Below are positions 8,816 to 18,114 of a stretch of DNA of 64,000 nucleotides, one piece after another. The notes below the pieces were generated by a model. It made no database searches, had not been told where the DNA came from, and was given only the letters and a program-made list of their open reading frames with translations. Position 1 is the first letter of the stretch, and each line of letters begins with the position of its first letter. The translations under genes were made by a program, and so were the position numbers. Source of the DNA: Microbacterium proteolyticum (GTDB taxonomy: Bacteria; Actinomycetota; Actinomycetes; Actinomycetales; Microbacteriaceae); NCBI RefSeq assembly GCF_029639405.1, contig NZ_CP121274.1:1550001-1614000 (forward strand), read 5' to 3'.

Positions 8816-9926
8816 CCGGCTCGCGCTCGAAGACCCACTCCGGCAGTCGTCCCTGTGCGCACATGATCCGGACGATGTCGGCGAGTCCGTGGTCGGGGTC
8901 GATCTCGAGCGCGTCGGCGGCGTAGGCCGCGGCGTGCGTCGACCTGCCCGTCGCCCACGCGAGCCATGCGCACGCGGCGAGAGGGCCCGCCCGTCGCGCG
9001 CGCGGTGTCGCGGCGGCCGCGTACCGGCACCGGTCGAGCGCCCGCAGCAGCCGCGGAGGATCGGGGTGGGCGCCCTCTCCCCACATCGGCCGGGCGAGGT
9101 CCGCCGGGAACGGCTGCCCCGCCGCATAGGCGGTCTGCGCCCCGTAGGTCGCATCGCCGGTGGCGAGGTCGCTGAGCCACTGCATCAGGGCGACGTCCCG
9201 CAGGAGCGGCCGTTGCAAGCCGAACGAGACGGCCGCGACCGTGCGGTGATCCGGATCGTCGTCGGGGGAGACGAACGCCTCGAACACCGCCGGCGGGTCG
9301 GCGATGTCGTCGAGGAGGAGCGTGGCGGCGGCGCGCCGCCGGGCCGGGAGGCGCTTGGCCTCGCGCGAGCGGGCGACCAGCTGTTCGGCGTCGTCCAGAA
9401 GCCGGTGCACCGCCGTGCGTTCGGCGGCGGTGATCGGGGGGAGGGTCGCTGCGGCGAACTGGTCGCCGTCGACCTCCGGCGTCGGCACGAGATCGGGGTC
9501 GGGCGCGATCTCCGCGAGCGGCCGCGGCTCACCCTCCCCTCCGCTCAGATAGCCGTTCCACCCGTCGAGGCCGACGGCGAACGCATCGATCACGCGCAGG
9601 CCGCAGATGTCGGCGCGGGCCAGGACGGCGTCGACGAGGGCGCGATGGGGGAGCTCCCCGGCATCCCGGAGTGCGAGATCGGTGTACACGACAAGCGCGA
9701 CGGCATCCGTCCGCGAGACCTTGCAGGCCATGCCGATCACGGTGGAGGCGACGCTCTCGACGTCCGCGACGGCGCCGGGGTCGGGCAGGTCGATCCGGAG
9801 TGCGCCGAGCGAGCGGCCCGCCGCGAACGTGACCACGGCGAGGCTGGAGCGGGGCGTGCATCCCAGCAGATGGGGGACGAGGGAGAGGAACTCGGCGGGA
9901 GCGCCGGCGCGGACGATCTGTGACAT
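8766..9926 (-). CDS. DUF4192 family protein
   Basis: A 386-residue soluble protein of the actinobacterial DUF4192 family, function unknown. The N-terminal segment EFLSLVPHLLGCTPRSSLAV and the following alpha/beta stretch are diagnostic; the C-terminal half is helical and Ala-rich with a CAWLAWATGRSTHA-type repeat region. The chosen start is the ATG ending at 9926. It has no ribosome-binding site, but CACTCT ends 6 bases upstream on this strand, which fits a leaderless transcript. Its last 50 bases lie over the 3' end of lysS, so convergent transcription may affect both genes. Confidence 0.8.
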   Translation of the reverse strand: MSQIVRAGAPAEFLSLVPHLLGCTPRSSLAVVTFAAGRSLGALRIDLPDPGAVADVESVASTVIGMACKVSRTDAVALVVYTDLALRDAGELPHRALVDAVLARADICGLRVIDAFAVGLDGWNGYLSGGEGEPRPLAEIAPDPDLVPTPEVDGDQFAAATLPPITAAERTAVHRLLDDAEQLVARSREAKRLPARRRAAATLLLDDIADPPAVFEAFVSPDDDPDHRTVAAVSFGLQRPLLRDVALMQWLSDLATGDATYGAQTAYAAGQPFPADLARPMWGEGAHPDPPRLLRALDRCRYAAAATPRARRAGPLAACAWLAWATGRSTHAAAYAADALEIDPDHGLADIVRIMCAQGRLPEWVFEREPVTSPAGTGSSRGSRDR

Positions 9927-10050
9927 GTCCCGAGAGTGCCCGGGCGGCGCATGCTCGCGGGGCCGGGGACGCGCGATCGGGGGAGAGCGGGGCGGATCCG
10001 TGCGGTGGGGAGGAGGGGTGCGTTCCCTCCCGACACTCAGGCGGTGCCCG

Positions 10051-10056
10051 TATCCT
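10051..10056 (+). promoter_or_regulatory. -10 element for a leaderless transcript
   Basis: TATCCT ends exactly 6 bases before the GTG at 10063, so the transcript would start at or next to the start codon. The same spacing recurs before many starts in this window. Confidence 0.5.
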
Positions 10057-10062
10057 GGAACC

Positions 10063-10248
10063 GTGGATGACATCTGGGCCGCCGTGCTGTGGCCACTCCT
10101 GCCGACGCTCGCCGTGTCGGTGAGCTTCTTCTTCATCCTGCGCGGCGTGATCCGGATGGATCGCACCGAGCGCAAGGCGTACGCGCGCATCGAGGCGCAG
10201 GAGCGCGCCAAGCGCGGTCTCCCCGCCTCCGACGGCACGACCCGCTGA
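10063..10248 (+). CDS. small single-pass membrane protein
   Basis: A 61-residue protein with one hydrophobic helix (about residues 4-26) followed by a basic, helical cytoplasmic tail (RMDRTERKAYARIEAQ). No family name is recognised. The GTG start is supported by a TATCCT -10 element exactly 6 bases upstream and by the codon pattern. It sits between DUF4192 (divergent) and the cardiolipin synthase gene, 67 bases before the latter. Confidence 0.65.
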   Translation: MDDIWAAVLWPLLPTLAVSVSFFFILRGVIRMDRTERKAYARIEAQERAKRGLPASDGTTR

Positions 10249-10315
10249 TCGCCCGGATCCCCCGCGTGTCGGGGCCGATCACTACGCTGGGGGGACATCC
10301 CGCCCAGGAGGTCCC

Positions 10316-11782
10316 GTGATCGACACCACGTTCGAGGCGAGCTGGCTCGTCATCGCGCTGTTCGTGATCGATCTGGTCGTGCGCATCGCCGCGGTCATCA
10401 TCGTGCCGCGCAACCGTCGCCCGACCGCGGCCATGGCGTGGCTGCTGGCGATCTACTTCATCCCCTTCGTCGGCGTGGTCCTGTTCCTCCTGATCGGGAA
10501 TCCGCGGCTGCCGCGCACGCGCCGCCGCAAGCAGGCCGACATCAACCGGTACATCCACGACACGAGCGAATCCCTCGAGTTCGGCACGCTGCGACCGAAC
10601 GCGCCCGACTGGTTCCGTGCGCTCGTCCGGCTGAACCGCAACCTCGGCGCCATGCCCATCGCGGGTGACAACGGCGCGACCCTCATCGCCGACTACCAGG
10701 AGAGCCTCGACACGATGGCGGACGCCATCCGCCGGGCCGATCGGTACGTGCACGTCGAGTTCTACATCCTCCAGGCCGACGCCGCGACCGACAACTTCTT
10801 CCGCGCCCTCGAAGAGGTCGCTGCACGGGGCGTGGTCGTGCGCGTCCTGCTCGACCACTGGGCGAACAGGGGCAAGCCGTACTACCGGCAGACGCTTCGC
10901 CGACTCGACGAGATGGGCGCGCACTGGCATCTGATGCTGCCCGTCCAGCCGCTGCGGGGCCGGTATCAGCGACCCGACCTGCGCAACCACCGGAAGCTCC
11001 TGGTCATCGACGGCGACGTGGCGTTCATGGGCTCGCAGAACGTGACCGACTCGACGTACAACCTGAGCAAGAACATCCGCCGCGGGCTCCACTGGGTCGA
11101 CCTCATGGTCCGGGTCGAGGGCCCCGTCGTCGCGAGCATCAACGCCGTGTTCCTCAGCGATTGGTACAGCGAGACCGACGAGACGTTGACCGACGAGATC
11201 GACCTGTTCAGCGTCGAATCCGGCCCCGGCGACCTCGACTGCCAGATCGTCCCCTCCGGCCCCGGCTTCGACTTCCAGAACAACCTCAAGCTGTTCCTCG
11301 GCCTGCTCTTCGCCGCCCGCGAGCGCATCATCATCGTGAGCCCGTACTTCGTGCCCGACGAGGCGCTCCTGCTGGCGATCACGACGGCCTGCCAGCGCGG
11401 CGTCCACGTGGAGCTGTTCGTCTCGGAAGAGGGCGATCAGGCGATGGTCTACCACGCCCAGCGCAGCTACTACGAGGCACTGCTGACGGCCGGCGTGAAG
11501 ATCTGGATGTACCGCAAGCCCTTCATCCTGCACAGCAAGAGCCTGACCATCGACGACGAGGTCGCCGTGATCGGGTCGAGCAACATGGACATGCGCTCGT
11601 TCGGTCTCAACCTCGAGATCTCCATGCTCGTGCGCGGTGAGGAGTTCGTCCGCGACATGCGGCGCGTCGAAGACGTGTACCGGACGCTCAGCCGCGAACT
11701 CACGGTCGAGGAGTGGCGCCGTCAGCCCCTCCGCTCGACGATTCTCGACAACCTCGCGCGCCTCACCTCGGCGCTGCAGTGA
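10316..11782 (+). CDS. cls: cardiolipin synthase
   Basis: It makes cardiolipin from phosphatidylglycerol at the membrane. The 488-residue protein has two N-terminal membrane helices (about 6-26 and 38-58) and two phospholipase D catalytic motifs: NHRKLLVIDGDVAFMGSQN in the first half and LHSKSLTIDDEVAVIGSSNM in the second. Both keep the His, Lys and Asp of the HKD motif. The start is GTG 10316 with a strong AGGAGG ending about 4 bases upstream. A TACGCT -10 element is at 10283-10288. Confidence 0.93.
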   Translation: MIDTTFEASWLVIALFVIDLVVRIAAVIIVPRNRRPTAAMAWLLAIYFIPFVGVVLFLLIGNPRLPRTRRRKQADINRYIHDTSESLEFGTLRPNAPDWFRALVRLNRNLGAMPIAGDNGATLIADYQESLDTMADAIRRADRYVHVEFYILQADAATDNFFRALEEVAARGVVVRVLLDHWANRGKPYYRQTLRRLDEMGAHWHLMLPVQPLRGRYQRPDLRNHRKLLVIDGDVAFMGSQNVTDSTYNLSKNIRRGLHWVDLMVRVEGPVVASINAVFLSDWYSETDETLTDEIDLFSVESGPGDLDCQIVPSGPGFDFQNNLKLFLGLLFAARERIIIVSPYFVPDEALLLAITTACQRGVHVELFVSEEGDQAMVYHAQRSYYEALLTAGVKIWMYRKPFILHSKSLTIDDEVAVIGSSNMDMRSFGLNLEISMLVRGEEFVRDMRRVEDVYRTLSRELTVEEWRRQPLRSTILDNLARLTSALQ

Positions 11783-11798
11783 CCTTCTGGAGGCACAG

Positions 11799-12512
11799 AT
11801 GACCCGCCGTTCCCTCGTCGCACTCCTGAGCGTCGGCATCCTGTCGATGGGCGCGCTGGTCGGATGCGCGACGGGCGCCGCCTCGTCGCCGACGTCGGAG
11901 GCGACCCCGGATGCCACGGCATCCATCGCCCCCTCCGAGGTGCGCGCGGGCTGGCTCGACGCGGGCCGCGGGATCGCGGTCGTGACGCTCGGCAGCTCCT
12001 CGTGCGTTCCGGTCGCGACCGAGCCCGTCCTCTCCGGAACGACGCTCACCGTCGACCTCGTCGAGCCGTCGGACGGGCCGTGCACGCGCGACCTGGCGCC
12101 GCGGGCGACGTACGTGGGCCTGCCCGCCGGTGTCGACCCGACCCGCGATCTCGAGGTCGTGGTGACCGGTGCGGTCGAGGGCTCCACGTCGCTCGCGGGC
12201 CTCGCCGATGCGCCGGCCGCGGGCGACGAGTTCCTCCCCAGCGCCGGGTGGGTCGGAGACGGCCAGGTCGCGATCCTCACCTGGGGGAGTTCCGGCTGCC
12301 GTCCGCAGGTCGAAGCGGTGACATCGGCCGGCGAGGGGGCGACGGTGACGTTCGTGGAACCGCCCGCCGATCAGGTCTGCACGGCCGACATGGCGCCTCG
12401 CGTGAGCCTGGCCGACCTCACGGGCATCGTCGACGACGGACCCGTGGAGCTCACGTTGACCGGCGGCAACGTCGCGTCCGAGGGCCCGATCGCCGTTCTC
12501 GGCGCCCGCTGA
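11799..12512 (+). CDS. lipoprotein with two repeated domains
   Basis: A 237-residue secreted lipoprotein. The signal peptide ends in the lipobox LVGC (Cys about residue 24), predicting attachment to the outer face of the membrane. The mature part is two tandem copies of one domain of about 85 residues. Copy one runs from GWLDAGRGIAVVTLGSSSC, copy two from GWVGDGQVAILTWGSSGC. Each has a conserved Cys pair (SSC/SGC and CT.D.APR), probably one disulfide per copy. The function is unknown. TGGAGG precedes the ATG by 6 bases; it may be cotranscribed with cls. Confidence 0.8.
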   Translation: MTRRSLVALLSVGILSMGALVGCATGAASSPTSEATPDATASIAPSEVRAGWLDAGRGIAVVTLGSSSCVPVATEPVLSGTTLTVDLVEPSDGPCTRDLAPRATYVGLPAGVDPTRDLEVVVTGAVEGSTSLAGLADAPAAGDEFLPSAGWVGDGQVAILTWGSSGCRPQVEAVTSAGEGATVTFVEPPADQVCTADMAPRVSLADLTGIVDDGPVELTLTGGNVASEGPIAVLGAR

Positions 12513-12513
12513 G

Positions 12514-12747
12514 CTACCCCTGCACCACCAGCAGGTCGCCGACCTCGCAGTCGAGGGCGCGGCAGATCGCGGCGAGCGTCGAGTAGCGGATGGCCCGAGC
12601 GCGGTCGTTCTTGAGCACCGAGAGATTGACGATGCTCACCCCGACCAGCTCGCTCAGCCGCGTCAGCGTCATGCCCCGTTCGGCGAGCAGCTCGTCGAGT
12701 CGGCAGTGGATGCCGCTGGGGCCGTCGTCTTCGATCGCGGGGCTCAC
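12514..12747 (-). CDS. XRE-family helix-turn-helix regulator (YozG-like)
   Basis: A 77-residue DNA-binding protein consisting almost wholly of one helix-turn-helix domain (MTLTRLSELVGVSIVNLSVL). Small regulators of this type are the usual partners of DUF2975 membrane proteins, which lie directly upstream here. The GTG start at 12747 overlaps the stop of the preceding gene (GTGA), and GGAAGGA in that gene's last codons serves as its ribosome-binding site. It probably autoregulates the operon, perhaps through the inverted repeats at 13985-14034. Confidence 0.85.
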   Translation of the reverse strand: MSPAIEDDGPSGIHCRLDELLAERGMTLTRLSELVGVSIVNLSVLKNDRARAIRYSTLAAICRALDCEVGDLLVVQG

Positions 12748-12777
12748 ACGAGTCCTTCCGTGTCGCGCTGCAGGCGG
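12744..12777. repeat. 34-bp direct repeat, copy 1 (3' end of DUF2975 gene B)
   Basis: These 34 bases are identical to 13349-13382. Each copy encodes the last ten residues and stop of a DUF2975 gene and, on the same strand, GGAAGGA plus the overlapping start of the next gene. It therefore works as a translation-coupling cassette. Confidence 0.9.
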
Positions 12778-13349
12778 GTTCCGTAGGAGAACACGACGGA
12801 AAGGGCCAGTACGGCCAGACCGACCAGCGCCCAGGCAGGGTCGAAGGCGGATCCGACGACGAAGACGTCCCCGGCCGAGGGGTTCAACTCGGAGGCGGCC
12901 ATCATGCGACCGAGACCGGTCAGACCGGCAGACAGGACGCCGCCGATGAGCAGGGAGGCTCCCGCGACGCGCGTCGCGACCGCCAGGGCACGATGGAACG
13001 GGCGCCGCCACATCAGCAGCAGGAAGAACAGCATCAGCGCTCCGATGGTGCAGAGGGTCGTCAGCGCTCCTGCAGCGGTACCGAGCACGAGAAGGGTGCG
13101 CGCGCCGAAGCTCAGGGCGTCGGTGATCACCCACGCAGATTCGTACCGGGCCGACAGGATCGGCCCGCCGGGGTCCGTCGCGACGGGCGCCTCCGTCAAG
13201 AGGCTGAAGCCACCCGCACCCGTGGCGATGCCGATCGCCGCGCGAACGCCGGGGAGGGCGAGGGCGAAGCCCATCACGAGACCCGCCGCGACGAACAGCA
13301 GCACGATGCCGCGCTCCATCCGGGGAGAGACCGGTGTCGCATCGGTCAT
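12744..13349 (-). CDS. DUF2975 family membrane protein, copy B
   Basis: A 201-residue protein with four hydrophobic segments (about residues 13-38, 70-92, 96-125 and 168-188), matching the DUF2975 pattern of unknown function. It is a diverged tandem paralogue of the gene upstream: lengths, topology and the last ten residues (RLQRDTEGLV) agree. Its ATG overlaps the upstream stop (TGATG on this strand) and its stop overlaps the regulator start, so all three genes are translationally coupled. Confidence 0.75.
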   Translation of the reverse strand: MTDATPVSPRMERGIVLLFVAAGLVMGFALALPGVRAAIGIATGAGGFSLLTEAPVATDPGGPILSARYESAWVITDALSFGARTLLVLGTAAGALTTLCTIGALMLFFLLLMWRRPFHRALAVATRVAGASLLIGGVLSAGLTGLGRMMAASELNPSAGDVFVVGSAFDPAWALVGLAVLALSVVFSYGTRLQRDTEGLV

Positions 13350-13382
13350 CACACGAGTCCTTCCGTGTCGCGCTGCAGGCGG
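13349..13382. repeat. 34-bp direct repeat, copy 2 (3' end of DUF2975 gene A)
   Basis: Identical to 12744-12777. The surrounding coding sequences of the two genes have diverged far more than this segment, so it has either been kept by selection for the coupling signal or corrected by gene conversion. Confidence 0.9.
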
Positions 13383-13975
13383 TCGCCGACGGTGAACACC
13401 GTGCCGGCCAGGGCCGCGACGAAGGCCGCTCCGAAGAGCGTCGGCAGATCGATGACCTGCACGGCTCCGCGGTCGTAGGTGTAGTCCGACATCCGCGCCA
13501 GCGCGCCGTTGGCCACCATGTTCTGGAAGAACGGCACGCCCGCGAGGCCGACGAGGGTCACGGTGCCCGCGACCGAGACGAGGGCCGTGTTGCGTCGGCT
13601 GAAGATGCGGCCGCGCAGGATGTCGGCGGTGAGCAGGAGGAGGAGCACGACGACGGTCACGACGACGGCGGCGAGGAGCACCTCGGCGATGACGAGCGCC
13701 CACAGGGAGGCGATCGGCAGCTCGGGGGCGACGATGACGCCGGTGCCGAGCTCGACCGGTACGGGGGCGCCGTCCGGGCCGAGCGGCGCCTGCGCGACGG
13801 TATCGAGGAACGGTGCGCTCACGCGCACGTCGCGGTTCGGGAGGACCTCGACGATGCGTATCACGCTGTGCACGACGGCCCACACGGCGAGGCCCATGCC
13901 GAGCACGACGAAGAAGAGGAACCCCGCGGTGTCACCGCGGGAGAGGATGCGCGAGGTCGGACGGGGGGATGCCAT
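13349..13975 (-). CDS. DUF2975 family membrane protein, copy A
   Basis: First gene of the DUF2975-DUF2975-XRE operon; 208 residues with four membrane segments (about residues 15-38, 90-115, 132-152 and 180-200). AAGGAGT at 13981-13987 is a good ribosome-binding site 5 bases before the ATG. The C-terminus RLQRDTEGLV is identical to that of the next gene, down to the DNA. The function is unknown; the pair with an XRE regulator suggests a membrane-linked signalling unit. Confidence 0.75.
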   Translation of the reverse strand: MASPRPTSRILSRGDTAGFLFFVVLGMGLAVWAVVHSVIRIVEVLPNRDVRVSAPFLDTVAQAPLGPDGAPVPVELGTGVIVAPELPIASLWALVIAEVLLAAVVVTVVVLLLLLTADILRGRIFSRRNTALVSVAGTVTLVGLAGVPFFQNMVANGALARMSDYTYDRGAVQVIDLPTLFGAAFVAALAGTVFTVGDRLQRDTEGLV

Positions 13976-13984
13976 GGCTCACTC

Positions 13985-14034
13985 CTTATCGAAAGTCGTT
14001 GTTATCGGTTGTCGATAAGTTATCGACTGTCGAT
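13985..14034. promoter_or_regulatory. nested inverted repeats, candidate operator of the DUF2975-XRE operon
   Basis: CTTATCG (13985-13991) pairs with CGATAAG (14013-14019). TTATCG (14002-14007) pairs with CGATAA (14013-14018). ATCGAC-T-GTCGAT (14022-14034) is a perfect odd palindrome. The TTATCG half-site therefore recurs several times just upstream of the DUF2975 start, and 134-183 bases before the divergent clpC. A small autoregulatory HTH protein is encoded in the operon, which makes an operator likely. Confidence 0.55.
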
Positions 14035-14167
14035 GTGATCCGCAACCCCGATGGTGCGACGGCTATGCCCACGGCGAACACGGGGCTCTGGCATCCGGCC
14101 GCTGGTTACTCTCGATGTACGGCGCGCGGAGGCGTGCCTGTCAGCCCATTTCTGGAGGGACTGAGAG

Positions 14168-16693
<2,526 letters not shown>

Positions 16694-16709
16694 CGATCAC
16701 GCGACAACA

Positions 16710-16737
16710 GGGCCCGGATGCCATGGCATCCGGGCCC
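16710..16737 (+). terminator. perfect 28-base palindrome after clpC
   Basis: GGGCCCGGATGCC (16710-16722) and GGCATCCGGGCCC (16725-16737) form a perfect 13-bp stem, 16 bases after the clpC stop. No T-run follows. The inner part of each arm is the heptamer GGATGCC/GGCATCC that is frequent in this genome. It is a likely terminator between clpC and argA. Confidence 0.65.
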
Positions 16738-16743
16738 TCGTCG

Positions 16744-16749
16744 TACCCT
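16744..16749 (+). promoter_or_regulatory. -10 element for leaderless argA
   Basis: TACCCT ends exactly 6 bases before the ATG at 16756; no ribosome-binding site is present. Transcription probably starts at the A of the start codon. Confidence 0.5.
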
Positions 16750-16755
16750 GGGACG

Positions 16756-17265
16756 ATGACCTCCGCCGCGCCGTTCGTCGTCCGCCCCGCCGCGACCGGC
16801 GACGTGCGACGCATCCACGAACTGCTCGAGCCGTTCGTGCAGAAGCGCATCCTCCTCGGCAAGGACCTGGTCGTGCTGTACGGCTCGGTGCAGCAGTTCG
16901 TCGTCGCCGAAGTCGACGGCGAGGTCATCGGGTGCGGGGCGCTGCACGTCATGTGGGAGGACCTGGGCGAGATCCGCACCCTCATCGTCCACGACGACTG
17001 GCTGCACCACGGGGTGGGCCGGGCGATCGTGGAGATGCTGGAGGAGAACGCGCGCGAGCTCGGCGTCTCGCGGCTCTTCTGCCTCACCTTCGAGGTCGAC
17101 TTCTTCACGCGCCGCGGCTTCGCGCCCATCGGCGAGCAGGTCGTCGATCCCGACGTCTACTCGCAGCTGGTCCGCAGCCCCGACGAGGGCGTCGCGGAGT
17201 TCCTCGACCTCGCGCACGTCAAGCCCAACACCCTCGGCAACACGCGGATGCTGAAGCAGCTGTGA
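16756..17265 (+). CDS. argA: amino-acid N-acetyltransferase (short ArgA type)
   Basis: A GNAT-fold enzyme of 169 residues resembling the short actinobacterial ArgA (Mycobacterium Rv2747 type) that N-acetylates glutamate for arginine synthesis. Family segments include IGCGALHVMWEDLGEIRTL, the acetyl-CoA loop after HHGVGRAI, FCLTFEVDFFTRRGF and the C-terminal DEGVAEFLDL followed by VKPNTLGNTRML. It stands alone here, away from other arg genes. ATG 16756 is supported by a -10 hexamer 6 bases upstream; an in-frame ATG at 16723 would lie inside the terminator palindrome and is rejected. Confidence 0.88.
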   Translation: MTSAAPFVVRPAATGDVRRIHELLEPFVQKRILLGKDLVVLYGSVQQFVVAEVDGEVIGCGALHVMWEDLGEIRTLIVHDDWLHHGVGRAIVEMLEENARELGVSRLFCLTFEVDFFTRRGFAPIGEQVVDPDVYSQLVRSPDEGVAEFLDLAHVKPNTLGNTRMLKQL

Positions 17266-17299
17266 GCGCGGCATGGCGCGGGCGCTCAGCCTTGCGGCC

Positions 17300-17305
17300 T
17301 ACGCT
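17300..17305 (+). promoter_or_regulatory. -10 element for a leaderless transcript
   Basis: TACGCT ends 6 bases before the ATG at 17312, the same geometry as at argA. Confidence 0.5.
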
Positions 17306-17311
17306 GGAACG

Positions 17312-17968
17312 ATGACCGATGCCCCCCGCAGGCGGCGGCAATCCCCGGCGGTCTACCGTCGTCGCCGTCTCGCCGCCGCGCTCTTCGCGCTGCTCGTGAT
17401 CGGCCTCGTCGTGTGGCTCGTCGCGGCGCCTCCGTGGCGCTCCGCCCCGACCGCCGACCCCGCGCCCGCGGCGAGCTCGACGGCCCCCGCGGCGTCCGCT
17501 CCCGCCGTCGTCGCCTCACCGACACCGACACCCACCCCGACGCCCACAGCGCCGGCCGGGCCGGTCGAGTGCACCCCGGCCGACATCACCGTCGAAGCGC
17601 TCACCGACAAGGGGGAGTACGGCCAGGGTGAGAACCCGCAGCTGTCGATCCGCCTCACGAACACCTCGGCGAACGCGTGCACGATGAACGTCGGCACGAG
17701 CGCGCAGTCCTTCACGGTCACGAGCGGGTCCGACGTCTGGTGGCGCTCGACGGACTGCCAGTCCGAGCCGAGCGACATGGAGGTCACGCTCGCCGCCGGC
17801 CAGGAGGTCACGAGCGCCGCGCCCCTGACCTGGGATCGCACCCGCTCGTCCGTGTCGTCGTGCGGCGGGGAGCGCCCGTTCGCCCCGGGTGGTGGCGCCA
17901 CGTATCACTTGAGCGTGTCGATCGGCGGCATCCCGTCGACCGGGACGGTGTCGTTCATCCTCCGGTGA
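17312..17968 (+). CDS. membrane-anchored extracellular protein with Pro/Thr-rich linker
   Basis: A 218-residue type II membrane protein. It has a very basic cytoplasmic start (PRRRRQSPAVYRRRR), one membrane helix at about residues 24-46, and an Ala/Pro/Thr linker with a PTPTPTPTP run. The extracellular domain of about 130 residues contains Cys residues at the start (VECTPADITV), middle and end and looks like an immunoglobulin-like beta sandwich. It resembles the DUF4232 group in general pattern, but I cannot confirm it. The function is unknown; it may have a cell-wall or adhesion role. Confidence 0.75.
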   Translation: MTDAPRRRRQSPAVYRRRRLAAALFALLVIGLVVWLVAAPPWRSAPTADPAPAASSTAPAASAPAVVASPTPTPTPTPTAPAGPVECTPADITVEALTDKGEYGQGENPQLSIRLTNTSANACTMNVGTSAQSFTVTSGSDVWWRSTDCQSEPSDMEVTLAAGQEVTSAAPLTWDRTRSSVSSCGGERPFAPGGGATYHLSVSIGGIPSTGTVSFILR

Positions 17969-17984
17969 GGGCTCCCCGGCACTG

Positions 17985-18037
17985 AGTGTCCAGAACACGC
18001 GGACGCGAAGCCCGCGCGTCCGCGCGTCTTGGACACT
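17985..18037. repeat. long nested inverted repeat in an intergenic region
   Basis: Outer arms AGTGTCCA (17985-17992) and TGGACACT (18030-18037) enclose inner arms CGCGGACGCG (17998-18007) and CGCGTCCGCG (18015-18024). It follows the stop of the anchored-protein gene by 16 bases and may be its terminator. It shares a nested design with the elements at 23272, 24932 and 27134. Confidence 0.7.
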
Positions 18038-18076
18038 GAACCCGCGCCGGCGCCGGCGGCGGCGAGCGAGCAAACG

Positions 18077-18111
18077 AAGCGGGACGGATGCCAGTGGCAT
18101 CCGTCCCGCTT
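18077..18111 (-). terminator. perfect terminator hairpin of the permease gene
   Basis: AAGCGGGACGGATGCC (18077-18092) pairs with GGCATCCGTCCCGCTT (18096-18111) around a 3-base loop, directly after the permease stop (18115). On the minus strand it is followed by a short T-rich run. As with the clpC terminator, the inner arm contains the GGATGCC heptamer. Confidence 0.75.
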
Positions 18112-18114
18112 TCG

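Noticed and set aside
5858..9154. 1098-codon minus-strand open frame opposite panC and lysS
   Set aside because: It lies opposite well-supported genes and its translation is low-complexity and Arg/Asp/Glu-rich, a codon-bias shadow.
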